The position numbers and the translations under genes are program-made. Positions 7,632 to 16,919 of a stretch of DNA of 64,000 bases are shown here, piece by piece; the first letter of the stretch is position 1, and each line of letters opens with the position of its first letter. Location: assembly GCF_024266705.1 (NCBI RefSeq), contig NZ_CP100757.1, positions 248,001 to 312,000 of the forward strand. The letters run 5' to 3'. The notes under the pieces were generated by a model that was not told the DNA's origin, ran no database searches, and saw only the letters and a list, made by a program, of their open reading frames with translations. Source of the DNA: Natrinema gelatinilyticum (GTDB lineage Archaea; Halobacteriota; Halobacteria; Halobacteriales; Natrialbaceae).

Positions 7632-10600
7632 GACTCGTATTCGACCTCCGTTTTGAGAGTCCGGAACGTGTTCAGAGCCGTTAACCCAGGGATCTCGTAG
7701 CTACTGATGGCCACCCGAAGTGCGCTGACGGTCTGTTTCTGAGTCGCGTTCAGCGAGATATCGATCCGGCCAGCATCCATGAGCGCGTCGATCACGTCGA
7801 GGCTCAGCTCTCGATTCTCGAACGCCCAGACCGCCTTCGCGTCGACGCTCGCAAGCTTCTCGTAGTCTGAAATTGCGGCATCGAGATTATGGCTTTTCGT
7901 CTCCACCTCGCCGACCCAACAGAGGTCGTCCGCCGTGTCGAATCCTGCGATGTCGAAGACGGTCTCTGCGTCGTACTCGAAGTACCGCTCTGTCCGCTCG
8001 ACGTCCTCTTGGTGCTGAATAAGCCACGTATCGAGGAAGACGACGCCCACTTTGTGAGGCGTTTTCTCGCCAAGATCTCCGACTCCGAGACTGCAATCGA
8101 GCGTGCGATCGAGGAATGTTCGTCCAGCCGGTAACACAGTGTAGTACTTCTGGCGGAACGAGCGGTGCTGTTCGAGGAAGTCCTTTTCTTTGAGCGTCTC
8201 GATATCCAGATTGGAGAAGGACTTCTCGAAATCGGTCATGCTCTCTAAGAGTGAATACTCATCGAGTTGGTGGTTCATCGCATCCAGTACGAGACCGAGG
8301 AACGCCGCTTCGTCCCGTGTCACACCTTCAGCACGGAGTGTATCATCAGGGATGTCCGTCGTGGCCTCTCTGAAAAGCGTCGAATCCGACGTGGCCTGAT
8401 TCTGATCCTGTTCGTGTTTAGATGCCCCTTCTGTCCCTCCATTGGGAACTGCAGCAGCCTCGTCCGTGGATTCCTCGAGGAGCGCAAAGTCTTGGATCGT
8501 CACCTCGATGCCGTACTCCTCGGCGTATTCGGTAATGTTCCCGAGTCGGGTAAAGAGTTCACTGGTGGTTTCGGCTGTGTCACGTGCTCGGCGGGCGGCA
8601 ACGTAGACATCATCTTTCGACGCAAACTGGCAACATGCGCTGGCCTCTCGCTCCTCAGACGTGGGATACTCGGACCCACAGAGGGCACAGACGTAGGACT
8701 CCACACACCTGTCGTATCTCACGTGCTCGGGAAGCGACTCCCCACCCGACGTTTCCGTCGTCTCTCCCGAGTTCGTTGTGGCTTGGTCTACATCCGTGGA
8801 CTGAGGAGACGCAGTATCGTTCTGATGCTCTTGTGTTGCCGCCGCTGCCTGCTCGACAGAGGATTGTTGATGCTCCTCGGATGCCTGCGGGTCGTCTCCA
8901 GCAGCGCCGAACATGGGCACGCTCCCGATATCCCGCTCCTCATTCGGTGCAGTATTGGACAGAGTGTCGGCCGTCGCGGTCGCTGTCCCGTCATCCGTAG
9001 AGGCGCTTGTGTCATCGCTCGCGCCTTCTGCGCCGAAGAAGGGAGCATCCAAGAAGGGGCCACCGTTGGCCGCTCCACTCCCCGCTATGCTCTCACTCGT
9101 CGTCGCAGGCTCACCGACGGCGTCATCACCGACCTCGTTGAGCGTCTCCTGGACTTCCTCGCGGGCAAGCCGACTCGTCCGACCCGGAAGGCTACACTCG
9201 TATTGCGTCCGCCGCATCACACTAGGAATCTGCTGTTCTTCGAAGAGATGCAGGTCGTCGCCCGACAGTGGCGCGTCGCTCTCCGGATGACCGTCGGGGA
9301 TCGGCAGCGATGCAAGTGAGAACGGCACCGGGCCCGTCTCTCCGAAATGGGGGGTCGGCAACTGGACGATCCACTCCCCGGCCGGCAGGCGATTCACGCG
9401 ATTGCTGAACTCGGACGTACTCAGGTTCTCGTGGGCCATCGACTCGGCGAGCTTCGCATCCGTCGCGATGTTCCCGATGAGCTTCGTCTTGACGTTGTTC
9501 AGGATCTCCGTATACGCCCGGTCCGACGTGCTGTACTGCGCGACCTGCTCGGGATATTGGAGAATCAATCCGAGACTTACGCCGAACGCTCGTCCCTGAG
9601 GGATGAACTGCTCGTAAACCAGCGAGGACGTCGCGATTGCCGCTGCCTCCTCGATGATCATATTCACGATCGTGTCGTCTGCGTCACCCCCATGCTGACG
9701 GGAACCCCCGCTCAACGACCGACCCCCTCCACGACGACCCTGGACGGCGTCCCAGAGGTTACTCAACAGGATCATCGTCAGAGCGTGCTGGGATTCGGTG
9801 CGAAACTCCCCCAGGTCGAACAGGATGACTGCGTCCGTGTTGACGAACTCACGGAAGTCGAAGGCATTCCCGACGAATTCCTCGGCCTCGTCATCCCACT
9901 CGGGCACGTGGGTGAACATTTGGTAGAGGTGCTCATGCTCAACGAGCTTGTCGAGACGATTCGCCGCCGCGCCCATCGTCTGCTGGAACTGGCGGTCGTC
10001 CACCTGGCACTTCTGAACTAGCGACTGTTCGATATGCGAGTTCGCCTCGCAGAGTTCAGGAAGCGTCCGGTCCCGGCTCATCCGGAACACAGCCTGAATC
10101 AGGTCCTCGAGGCTGAACGCGTCCCGGCCGTACTCCCGGTCGAATAGCGCCTTGATCAGGAAGGTCAGAATCTCGTTGGCGACGTATGCCTGCTCGTGAC
10201 GCTCCTCGCCGAGGATGAGCCGCATGATCTCGTGGAAGTGTTCGACCTTGTCCTGGACGGCGTCCTCACGAGAGCGCCCCATCGCAAGCGCTGGACGAAT
10301 ATCGAAAAACGAGACCGCTGGCAGCATCTTCGGCGCGTTAAAATAGTAGACGTCGTCCAGAGTCCCGTGTTTCGCGTAGTGGGCGTGGAGATAGTGCTCG
10401 GCCATCCCGTCGCCTTTCCCATCAAGGAGAACGGTGGGGCCGTCGACGTGTTCGTGGAGTGAGAGCATTTCGGCCTGCACGGCTGTCGACTTCCCACTCC
10501 CTGTCGACGCCGCCCGAATGTAGCTCGTGGTCAGGAGATTCGGCGGAATACGAATCGGTTGGTCCAAGGATTCGTTCCGGTTCCGGAGGGGCTTCCCCAC

Positions 10601-11848
10601 CGCCATGCCCGCTCCGGCGAACACATCGAGAAGATCTGGGTCGGGCAACGGCAGTGGCTGGCGGAGTCGCTCCTTCCCGCGAGCACCACGTGACCCCTCG
10701 ATTGTCAGTGTCTGTGCGCTCGGCACCGCCACGAAGTTCGCGAGTTCATCCGCGTTCAGAATGAGCTGGGGCCGACGCTTCCCCATTGAGGACTGGTTGA
10801 ACGAACGGTTGACCAATCGGTTTAGCTCCTTCTGTGCGGGGTCTCGAATGTTGGTTAAGCTCTTCGTGACGCGGCTGCCGTCGAGGTGATAGAAATAGCC
10901 ATCTAAGTGATTGAACGCATTTGCGAGCGTTTCGATGTTGTTCGCCGCCTGTGGTTTGACTGCCTCAACAGGCTCGTTCGAGAGGACCGCGACCGTCCGA
11001 ACGTTCACGAGAAACGTCTGTGAAGGCCCCTTCTGGTCGATGAGTGCCTGTCGGGAGGCGACCTCGCCGCTGGCTGCACTCGACGTCTGCCGGGTACTCT
11101 CACCGACGTGTGGCGGATCACGGCCACGTCTCCGATCTCGAATCCGCTCTTCGTCGGCACCGTAGACCATATCGGCGAGACTGGTTCGTGCGGATTGGAG
11201 GGCACCGTCGTGCTTGGTCTCAATCTGCTTTTTGCGACCTTCAGCGAACTTCTGCCAGCTGCGGTACCGCATGAACAACACCTGCAACGCGGTGGGGGCT
11301 GTAGCCTCTGTAAGTCGTTCAACAGCCGTCGCTAGCGGAGCCCGTGCTGGGTCCTCCGAACTAGTGCCTTCCTCTTGGATCTGCGAGTACTGCTTGATCG
11401 GTGTCATCCAGTCGCGGCTCCGCTCGCCGACGCCGCTCCAGCGGGCTGCGATTGGTGTGTGCTCTGAGAGCAAGATTTCTCGTTTCTTGGTGTCGGTTTC
11501 CCCTGTTGAGTGGAGGGCTACCTCGTCTTCGTCTGGACGACAGAGTTCTACACGGAGGTCGACTGTCTCCTCGTAAATGTCGTAGCTTGCTGGGTACGCA
11601 GTCTGAAGTTCGGATTCGATCGTCGGCAGCAGTCCCTCATCGTCAACGCCGAGATAGAACCGAACCGGCGCGTCATCTCCTCGAGTAAGTACAAGGAATT
11701 CGAATATGGGCGGGCTCTTCCGCGGGTCGTATTTGACTCTCCACCCCGTTCGAAGCTTCCGCAATCCAGCAATTCTGGACACGATGTCGGCCGAATCGAC
11801 GCGTTCCCGCGCTGGTTCAATGCGGATGTAGCGACGAGTGTCAGTCAT
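7628..11848 (-). CDS. VirD4/TraG-like coupling ATPase with zinc-finger and nuclease-like C-terminal extension
   Basis: 1406 residues. Walker A is 'RAASTGSGKSTAVQAE' (about 445-460) and Walker B 'IVNMIIEEAAAIA' (about 727-739). An 'ILQYPEQVAQYS' segment after it resembles the sensor region of TraG/VirD4-type DNA pumps. Residues 900-1030 are a low-complexity acidic linker. A Cys cluster 'CVESYVCALCGSEYP...ACC' (about 1040-1065) looks like a zinc finger. The last ~160 residues contain 'FDIAGFDTADDLCWVGEVETKSHN' followed by 'ISDYEKLASVDAKAVWAFEN', which has the D...ExK arrangement of PD-(D/E)XK nucleases (Asp1299 or Asp1304, Glu1316, Lys1318). It probably delivers DNA to the T4SS channel. The nuclease-like end is an inference from motif only. 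Confidence 0.8.
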   Translation of the reverse strand: MTDTRRYIRIEPARERVDSADIVSRIAGLRKLRTGWRVKYDPRKSPPIFEFLVLTRGDDAPVRFYLGVDDEGLLPTIESELQTAYPASYDIYEETVDLRVELCRPDEDEVALHSTGETDTKKREILLSEHTPIAARWSGVGERSRDWMTPIKQYSQIQEEGTSSEDPARAPLATAVERLTEATAPTALQVLFMRYRSWQKFAEGRKKQIETKHDGALQSARTSLADMVYGADEERIRDRRRGRDPPHVGESTRQTSSAASGEVASRQALIDQKGPSQTFLVNVRTVAVLSNEPVEAVKPQAANNIETLANAFNHLDGYFYHLDGSRVTKSLTNIRDPAQKELNRLVNRSFNQSSMGKRRPQLILNADELANFVAVPSAQTLTIEGSRGARGKERLRQPLPLPDPDLLDVFAGAGMAVGKPLRNRNESLDQPIRIPPNLLTTSYIRAASTGSGKSTAVQAEMLSLHEHVDGPTVLLDGKGDGMAEHYLHAHYAKHGTLDDVYYFNAPKMLPAVSFFDIRPALAMGRSREDAVQDKVEHFHEIMRLILGEERHEQAYVANEILTFLIKALFDREYGRDAFSLEDLIQAVFRMSRDRTLPELCEANSHIEQSLVQKCQVDDRQFQQTMGAAANRLDKLVEHEHLYQMFTHVPEWDDEAEEFVGNAFDFREFVNTDAVILFDLGEFRTESQHALTMILLSNLWDAVQGRRGGGRSLSGGSRQHGGDADDTIVNMIIEEAAAIATSSLVYEQFIPQGRAFGVSLGLILQYPEQVAQYSTSDRAYTEILNNVKTKLIGNIATDAKLAESMAHENLSTSEFSNRVNRLPAGEWIVQLPTPHFGETGPVPFSLASLPIPDGHPESDAPLSGDDLHLFEEQQIPSVMRRTQYECSLPGRTSRLAREEVQETLNEVGDDAVGEPATTSESIAGSGAANGGPFLDAPFFGAEGASDDTSASTDDGTATATADTLSNTAPNEERDIGSVPMFGAAGDDPQASEEHQQSSVEQAAAATQEHQNDTASPQSTDVDQATTNSGETTETSGGESLPEHVRYDRCVESYVCALCGSEYPTSEEREASACCQFASKDDVYVAARRARDTAETTSELFTRLGNITEYAEEYGIEVTIQDFALLEESTDEAAAVPNGGTEGASKHEQDQNQATSDSTLFREATTDIPDDTLRAEGVTRDEAAFLGLVLDAMNHQLDEYSLLESMTDFEKSFSNLDIETLKEKDFLEQHRSFRQKYYTVLPAGRTFLDRTLDCSLGVGDLGEKTPHKVGVVFLDTWLIQHQEDVERTERYFEYDAETVFDIAGFDTADDLCWVGEVETKSHNLDAAISDYEKLASVDAKAVWAFENRELSLDVIDALMDAGRIDISLNATQKQTVSALRVAISSYEIPGLTALNTFRTLKTEVEYES

Positions 11849-14078
11849 CGGCCTCTTGGGGCGCTATCGGGACACCGGCCTCATCGAGCAGCGAGTCCGA
11901 AATGTCGTAGTCGTCGACACGATCCTCCTGGGCAAGATACTCGACGTCGCCGGCGTCGATGTAGTGCTGGTCAACGAGATACTCCCACGGGTCGAGGTCA
12001 TCGTCGAGGACGTGGATCTCGTAGTCGTTCACGTGGAGAGCAAGGGATTTCGTCCAGTCGTTGACGGCGAGCAGACACTCCGAGTAGCCGCCGTCTTCAC
12101 CGGTCTGCGCGGTTGCAATGTAGGTCTGCTCGGAGAGCGTAAGGTCGTGGAAGTCAATCATGGCGTCGCTGACCGACTCGTGGTGGAAGATCTGCTTGAT
12201 GTCACAGAGGTTGTAGACGTTCCGCGCCTTCTCGACGGCCTCCTCGGACTTTTTATCCGATTTCGCGATGAACTCATCGACTGTCTGGGAGATGAGTGTG
12301 ATCGCCGTGTTGAAATGGCGACTGTGCCGGATGAACAGGTCGATCATATCCGTCGTCGCCGCTCTTCGGAGGAGGTAGTGCGCCTCGTCGATGGTAACCT
12401 GGGTACGGCGATCGCTGCTCTGGGCGCGCTGGTAGATCCAGTCGAACATGACGTGCATGAACAGCGGCGCCTGGCCAGTGTCGGCGAACATCGACATGTC
12501 GATGACGACGAGGCGATTGTCGAGTTCGACGTTCGTGCGGCCGTTCAGGTTGTCGTTCTCACCGCCGTGCTGGAACGCTTCCAGGCCGAGGAGGAGTTGG
12601 TAGGCGTATTTCTCATCAATCTCTTTGAACCGCGTCTCCAGTTGTTCGATTTCCGGCCGAACGTGCTCTTCGTTTACATTCTTGTGAAGTTCGATGAACT
12701 CCGACGGTTGGGCGCCGTCCGCGAGTGCGTGCAGGATATCGAGGACGTCCTGCATCGTCGGACTCGCATTCTCGTGTGTCGCCAGATCGGCCGTGATACC
12801 GTATTTGAGATAGGCGAGGCGGACAGCCCGCCGGAGGATGCCCTCCTGTTCTTTGCTCAAGGACTGGTCGGCGATGGCCGAAAAGTGGGTGCGGAACAGC
12901 TCCATCACAGAGCGGAATTTCTTCTTAAACGGATCGTCAGCAACATCGTCGATGCCACGCCGGATTTCGAGTGGGTTGACCGTGTTCTGCCCGCCGAAGC
13001 GGATGACCTGGCCACCGAGGTCGTTTGCGAAGTCGACGAAATCCCCGAGCGGATCGAGGACGAGCATCTCGATCTCGGGATCCATCATCATGCGATGGTA
13101 CATCTCGTGCTTCTCGGCGAACGTCTTCCCCGACCCCATCTTTCCAGCAATCGCCTTCGAATATGACGAGAGCCGGTAGCGGTCCAACAGAACGGGCGTG
13201 TTCGTCCCGTCGAACCCATAGAAAACGCCCTCCGGATCGGCCACGGCTGGCTCGATAAAGGGGAACATCGTCCCGACGGCTGTCTCCTGCATGAGCTGGG
13301 TGGCCTTGAGGGGGTCATCACCCAGCGGGGCGAGTGCGTCTTGGGATTCTATCTGGCGTTTGTCGAGCGTGACCGCTCTGGCATTCGCGGCGCCAAGGGT
13401 TTCGACGATGCGTTCGGTCGCTTCATCGAGATCTTGCTCGGTATCGGCGATGATCTCGATGTAGATCGCGAAGTCGAAGAGTTTCGTCTCACCGAGGATG
13501 ATGTCCCAGATGAGTTCCTTGACCATGTCACGGTCGGCCTCAGCCTCGTGGGTGTCGGTCTGGTTCTTCTCGTATTTCTTGTGCAGGCGGGCTCGAAGCT
13601 GTGTGAGGCGTTTCTGGAGTTTCCGGAGGACTGATCCTGTGTCGCGGGGTTCGATGTGTTGGGTAACTCGGACGTGGTCGTTCGTCGTGTAAAGGTTCTC
13701 GAGCCATCCCAGCGGGACACGCTCGGGATAGCCGTGGATAGTGAGGGTGCGAACGAACTGGTCATTGCGGACCATATATCCCGACTCGAAGAGGTTCGAT
13801 ACCTCCTGGAGCTGGCGCGGGGCTATAACATCCCGATCGGCAAGCGCCTGTTCGGTCTCGTCCTGCATGACGCCAAGCCGGAGTTCCCCGTCGTCGACGT
13901 CTTCGACTTCGAGCAGATACTCGGCTTGCTCGCGGATGTTCTCCTTCGTGAGGTCGTCCCCGTTCGCTTCGAGAATCTCGGCAGCGCGGTCGAACGTCTC
14001 ATCGTCGATGTCATCGATGCTCGGCTCGCTACTCCCCACAGGAAGCCACGAGCGAACGCGGGCGAATCGCCTCGTCAT
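11841..14078 (-). CDS. VirB4-family T4SS ATPase
   Basis: 745 residues. Walker A 'AIAGKMGSGKTFAEKHE' lies at about 309-325 and Walker B 'TQVTIDEAHYLL' at about 559-570. 'MLVLDPLGDFVDFANDLGGQVIRFGG' and 'PLFMHVMFDWIYQRAQ' are typical of VirB4/TraC-type ATPases. The N-terminal 250 residues match the VirB4 N-domain in style ('FVRTLTIHGYPERVPLGWLENL' and a coiled-coil stretch). VirB4 energises pilus and channel assembly at the cytoplasmic membrane. The gene overlaps its upstream neighbour by 4 nt and the VirD4-like gene by 8 nt, placing it firmly in the operon. Confidence 0.9.
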   Translation of the reverse strand: MTRRFARVRSWLPVGSSEPSIDDIDDETFDRAAEILEANGDDLTKENIREQAEYLLEVEDVDDGELRLGVMQDETEQALADRDVIAPRQLQEVSNLFESGYMVRNDQFVRTLTIHGYPERVPLGWLENLYTTNDHVRVTQHIEPRDTGSVLRKLQKRLTQLRARLHKKYEKNQTDTHEAEADRDMVKELIWDIILGETKLFDFAIYIEIIADTEQDLDEATERIVETLGAANARAVTLDKRQIESQDALAPLGDDPLKATQLMQETAVGTMFPFIEPAVADPEGVFYGFDGTNTPVLLDRYRLSSYSKAIAGKMGSGKTFAEKHEMYHRMMMDPEIEMLVLDPLGDFVDFANDLGGQVIRFGGQNTVNPLEIRRGIDDVADDPFKKKFRSVMELFRTHFSAIADQSLSKEQEGILRRAVRLAYLKYGITADLATHENASPTMQDVLDILHALADGAQPSEFIELHKNVNEEHVRPEIEQLETRFKEIDEKYAYQLLLGLEAFQHGGENDNLNGRTNVELDNRLVVIDMSMFADTGQAPLFMHVMFDWIYQRAQSSDRRTQVTIDEAHYLLRRAATTDMIDLFIRHSRHFNTAITLISQTVDEFIAKSDKKSEEAVEKARNVYNLCDIKQIFHHESVSDAMIDFHDLTLSEQTYIATAQTGEDGGYSECLLAVNDWTKSLALHVNDYEIHVLDDDLDPWEYLVDQHYIDAGDVEYLAQEDRVDDYDISDSLLDEAGVPIAPQEADD

Positions 14079-15139
14079 CGGTGCTCACCCTCTGTTTTCG
14101 TCGCGTGCGAAAATTTCTCGAACTGTGGATCGACGTGGTTGTAGTAGTGATAGAGAATCTCCATCGTCTCCTGGCGGTCGGTGACACGTTCGATGGAGAC
14201 GTCCGTCCGGCCGAGTTTGTTCGTGATCCGGCGCTGGCGCTGCCGGACCTCGCGAATACAAAGCTCGGTACGTGCGGCCTCGTCGGAGTCACCCAGTGAC
14301 GTTCGATCGACTATTCGCGAGTAGATAGTGCCGATGACCGGGAGGGTACCGAGCTGACTCAACACGCTTCCCGTATCGAGGTCCTTGTGGACGTGGTCGG
14401 CGTCGACGCGAGTGACGATGTAGAAATCGCGTTGTTTGAGGTCCTCGTCCTCGATATTCGTGTTGGCCCACTGGATGTAGAATTTGCGCCCGTACTGGAG
14501 GATGGGAGTCTGGCCGCGTGAGGTCATGCTCGCACCTGCTTTGTAGAAGCGCTCGAGATGCCCCGTTAGATCGAAGGGCTTCGGATAGCAGGGCACCGCA
14601 ACGCTAGACTCCAGCGACATCAGGAACGACATGTACGCGCTCATCGTGTCGCGTTTTGCCTGATCACTGAGTGAAAGCCAGTTCTGCGGATGGACTTTTA
14701 GCAGGCCAATGTAGCTGCTCTCGTCGACGGCGATGCCATCGTCACGGACGTAATCGAACCCGAGTGTCTCTTGAGCAGTCGTTGAGCCGCCAAGACGATT
14801 CTCGAGGTCGAAGTGATCCCGAGCCCGGGCTCGTTTGCGAGCAGTCGGGAGATTGGTGTCAATATCGTCGAGGAAGGTATTGAGTGCACGGAGGACGTCG
14901 AGATCTGACTCGGGTACTGTCGACGCCACTCCGTTTTGAGTCGCGGCTGTCGGATGGCTATCGTTCTGTGAATCGGAACCTGGTGCTTGGGTGGAATCGT
15001 CCGCTGGCGAAATCGTCGTCGATTGTGTAGTTGGAGTATCGGATGGGGAGCTCCCGTTCGTGGTCTCGTCCTCATCGGGGTCTCTCTCTTCGTCAGAAAC
15101 GGTTTCATCGGTGATTTCATCAGAGGTTGCAGGGCCCAT
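14075..15139 (-). CDS. T4SS-associated protein, possibly VirB4-N-domain-like
   Basis: 354 residues. The first 100 are a disordered, acidic Ser/Thr/Asp-rich tail. The rest contains 'LGFDYVRDDGIAVDESSYIGLLKVHPQNWLSLSDQAKRDTMSAYMSFLMSLESSVAVPCYPKPFDLTGHLERFY', a pattern seen in proteins encoded between PrgI-like and VirB4-like genes and reminiscent of the N-terminal substrate domain of TrsE/TraC-type ATPases. There is no Walker motif and no convincing membrane segment, although 'LPVIGTIYSRIVD' is mildly hydrophobic. Co-translation with VirB4 (4-nt overlap) suggests a partner in the same complex. The precise role is unknown. Confidence 0.6.
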   Translation of the reverse strand: MGPATSDEITDETVSDEERDPDEDETTNGSSPSDTPTTQSTTISPADDSTQAPGSDSQNDSHPTAATQNGVASTVPESDLDVLRALNTFLDDIDTNLPTARKRARARDHFDLENRLGGSTTAQETLGFDYVRDDGIAVDESSYIGLLKVHPQNWLSLSDQAKRDTMSAYMSFLMSLESSVAVPCYPKPFDLTGHLERFYKAGASMTSRGQTPILQYGRKFYIQWANTNIEDEDLKQRDFYIVTRVDADHVHKDLDTGSVLSQLGTLPVIGTIYSRIVDRTSLGDSDEAARTELCIREVRQRQRRITNKLGRTDVSIERVTDRQETMEILYHYYNHVDPQFEKFSHATKTEGEHR

Positions 15140-15145
15140 GTGAGA

Positions 15146-15532
15146 TCACCTCGATTTGGTCTCCGGTTCTGCGTCGATCGCCTCGATGTCGAGACCGTTC
15201 TGTCGGACACCGATGACGTCCTGGATCACCGGCGTCTCTGCGTCGGGCCTGGTGCGGCGATTGTAGTAGGCATTCGACGAGAGATAGTAGTCGACCGCAG
15301 CACGGGCGTAGCTGATTGGTCGCTGACCAGCGGGTGCAACGAGGAGGATGAGAATGCCGAGTGCGAGTCCGATTCCGCCAGCGATCATGAACACTGTACC
15401 GGTGAACCCGAGGCTCTGAACGATACCGAGGGCGAGAAATGGGATGATGAGAACCTCGCCAACTTCGCGAGCGGTGAGGCCATAGACTACCTTTGTATTG
15501 ATGATTCGGCCAGCGATCGGGAACGTCTCCAT
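15146..15532 (-). CDS. PrgI/VirB3-like small membrane protein of the T4SS
   Basis: 128 residues. Two closely spaced hydrophobic segments ('GEVLIIPFLALGIVQSLG' and 'GTVFMIAGGIGLALGILILLVA', about residues 25-70) sit near the N-terminus, followed by a soluble tail with 'RPISYARAAVDYYLSSNAYYNRR'. This layout, and the position directly ahead of the VirB4 module, match PrgI/VirB3-type inner-membrane components. It is the first gene of the operon that runs down to 5236; the AT-rich stretch upstream is the probable promoter. Confidence 0.7.
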   Translation of the reverse strand: METFPIAGRIINTKVVYGLTAREVGEVLIIPFLALGIVQSLGFTGTVFMIAGGIGLALGILILLVAPAGQRPISYARAAVDYYLSSNAYYNRRTRPDAETPVIQDVIGVRQNGLDIEAIDAEPETKSR

Positions 15533-15831
15533 GCCGTTATTTTACCAAAGCAAATTATTAATAGTTTTCATATTGGAGATATTTACAATATATTTGAATA
15601 CTACAAATTATCTTCCAGATCGTTGTTTTATTGATGAGACTACTTGGATCACTCTGTGTAGATGTAAGTGAATGATAAACTATGCACCCATTCTAGTCAA
15701 CTATCATACTATTTCGGAAGGTTCTAGAAGTTCGTGCACCCAATATGCGACATTAAAAAATATTTGGAGCGTGTATTTTCATTTCCGAATGATAATTTCT
15801 CTCACTCATCCAGCGTGTTTGACCCGGAACC
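15533..15831 (-). promoter_or_regulatory. AT-rich intergenic region, probable promoter of the T4SS/primase operon
   Basis: This 299-nt stretch is much more AT-rich than the genes around it. On the minus strand, ACTATTAATAATTTGC lies about 30 nt ahead of the ATG at 15532 and could supply a TATA box close to a short leader or leaderless start. No gene is seen here. The exact start site is not determined. Confidence 0.4.
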
Positions 15832-16302
15832 TCAGATGCTAACTTCTGCGCCACATTTTGGGCAATCTAGCGCTGGCTCACCGTTGTGTATCACGAATTC
15901 CATGTACTCGCTTTCACCGCACTCTTGACACGGAACAGCAGTTCGAATGTCAGTCGATTCCTGTGGAGTACCCAAAGCCAGCGCTCGAAGAGGGTCGTCG
16001 GACTCGTTGCGACCTTGTTGATATTCCCCTCGCTCGAACCGGATCATCTGTCCTTCGCTTACTGTGACGGTCTCGCTGTCCCCCGTTGGTTCCGTTTTCG
16101 TCTCAAATGTTGCCTCTCCCTCAAGAATGAAAAATGACTCTTCTTGGTCAAGGTGGGTGTGAAGACTCCCAGCGAATTCTTCTCCTGGATCAAGAGCATA
16201 ATAGTTCATTGAGAAGTCCTGTGCGTCAAGAGGGGCGGATACGCTTTGTCGACTTTGGGGCGACTCTGCCGGCTTCAACTCAGTGATGTCAACATTCTGC
16301 AT
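15832..16302 (-). CDS. Cupin-domain protein with C-terminal zinc ribbon
   Basis: 156 residues. The cupin motifs are present: 'GEEFAGSLHTHLDQEESFFILEGEATFE' (HxH...E motif 1, about residues 41-68) and 'EGQMIRFERGEYQQGRNESDDPLRALALG' (motif 2, with a Gln or Asn in place of the usual His). The C-terminal 40 residues carry 'VPCQECGESEYMEFVIHNGEPALDCPKCGAEV', a CxxC...CxxC zinc ribbon, which is unusual for a cupin and resembles haloarchaeal fusions of unknown role. It lies in a cargo segment between the T4SS blocks, on the same strand. Confidence 0.75.
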   Translation of the reverse strand: MQNVDITELKPAESPQSRQSVSAPLDAQDFSMNYYALDPGEEFAGSLHTHLDQEESFFILEGEATFETKTEPTGDSETVTVSEGQMIRFERGEYQQGRNESDDPLRALALGTPQESTDIRTAVPCQECGESEYMEFVIHNGEPALDCPKCGAEVSI

Positions 16303-16750
16303 AGCATATACCGGTGTCTCCTAAACAAATAAAAAACTATCGTCGATTAATGAAGGAACAGTTCGACAGTCTCTTACCAAGTCACGAGTCTTCAAGACAT
16401 CTATCTGTAGCATTTGAAACGCAATAGACTCTCATCATAGAACCTAATCTAAAGGTTTGACCGGACAGATTAGGGTCATCGAAAATAAGAGTCGTTGACA
16501 CTTTCCCAATTGGTGACTAACAACTCGACCTGGTCGTTGATCAAGTCCTCGACAGTGTCTATCCTTTTGGGTGCAGTGCCATCTTCGACCTCTTCTTGCA
16601 CAAGGGACCTCGTGGCAAGGAAGTATCACGGGGACGGGGGGAGATCCGAGGCATTCTCATTGTAATATTGTAAATGTGCTTGCTGGTCATTCAGAGATTG
16701 AAAACCAGCATTGCCTCTATATCTCATGGCTACCTTTCCATTCGTCAAGG
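16303..16750. other. Intergenic region, no firm gene
   Basis: No recognised gene. On the minus strand between about 16600 and 16479 a short open frame reads 'VQEEVEDGTAPKRIDTVEDLINDQVELL...', which looks protein-like (acidic, heptad-like) but has no start beyond a GTG and no family match; it may be the end of a decayed gene. The rest holds nothing notable. Confidence 0.35.
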
Positions 16751-16915
16751 ATGAGTGATCAGGGTGCTACAAGGGGTCTTTCCATTCGATGCTCCAAATG
16801 TGGGGCCATATATCCTGCTCGCCGACTTCCTAGTGGAAAGTTAATGCGAGACGGTAACCGGATAGCTTGCCAATGTGGGAAGCAGTCATTTATCGAATTG
16901 AATTATAACGGTTGA
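16751..16915 (+). CDS. Small zinc-finger protein (54 aa)
   Basis: The ATG at 16751 gives a 54-residue protein. It contains 'IRCSKCGAIYPARRLPSGK' (CxxCG) and 'IACQCGKQSF' (CxCG), a four-Cys zinc-binding set typical of haloarchaeal zinc-finger microproteins. The longer in-frame opening upstream lacks such composition, so the short start is preferred. Microproteins of this type often act as regulators or adaptors, but this one is not identified. Confidence 0.55.
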   Translation: MSDQGATRGLSIRCSKCGAIYPARRLPSGKLMRDGNRIACQCGKQSFIELNYNG

Positions 16916-16919
16916 GTGA

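Noticed and set aside
8267-9319. 350-codon open frame on the plus strand opposite the VirD4-like gene
   Set aside because: It is antisense to a clear coding gene with Walker motifs; arginine/cysteine-rich composition is typical of a shadow frame.
11838-13166. 442-codon open frame on the plus strand opposite virB4
   Set aside because: Antisense shadow of the VirB4 gene; long opposite-strand frames are common in haloarchaeal codon usage.
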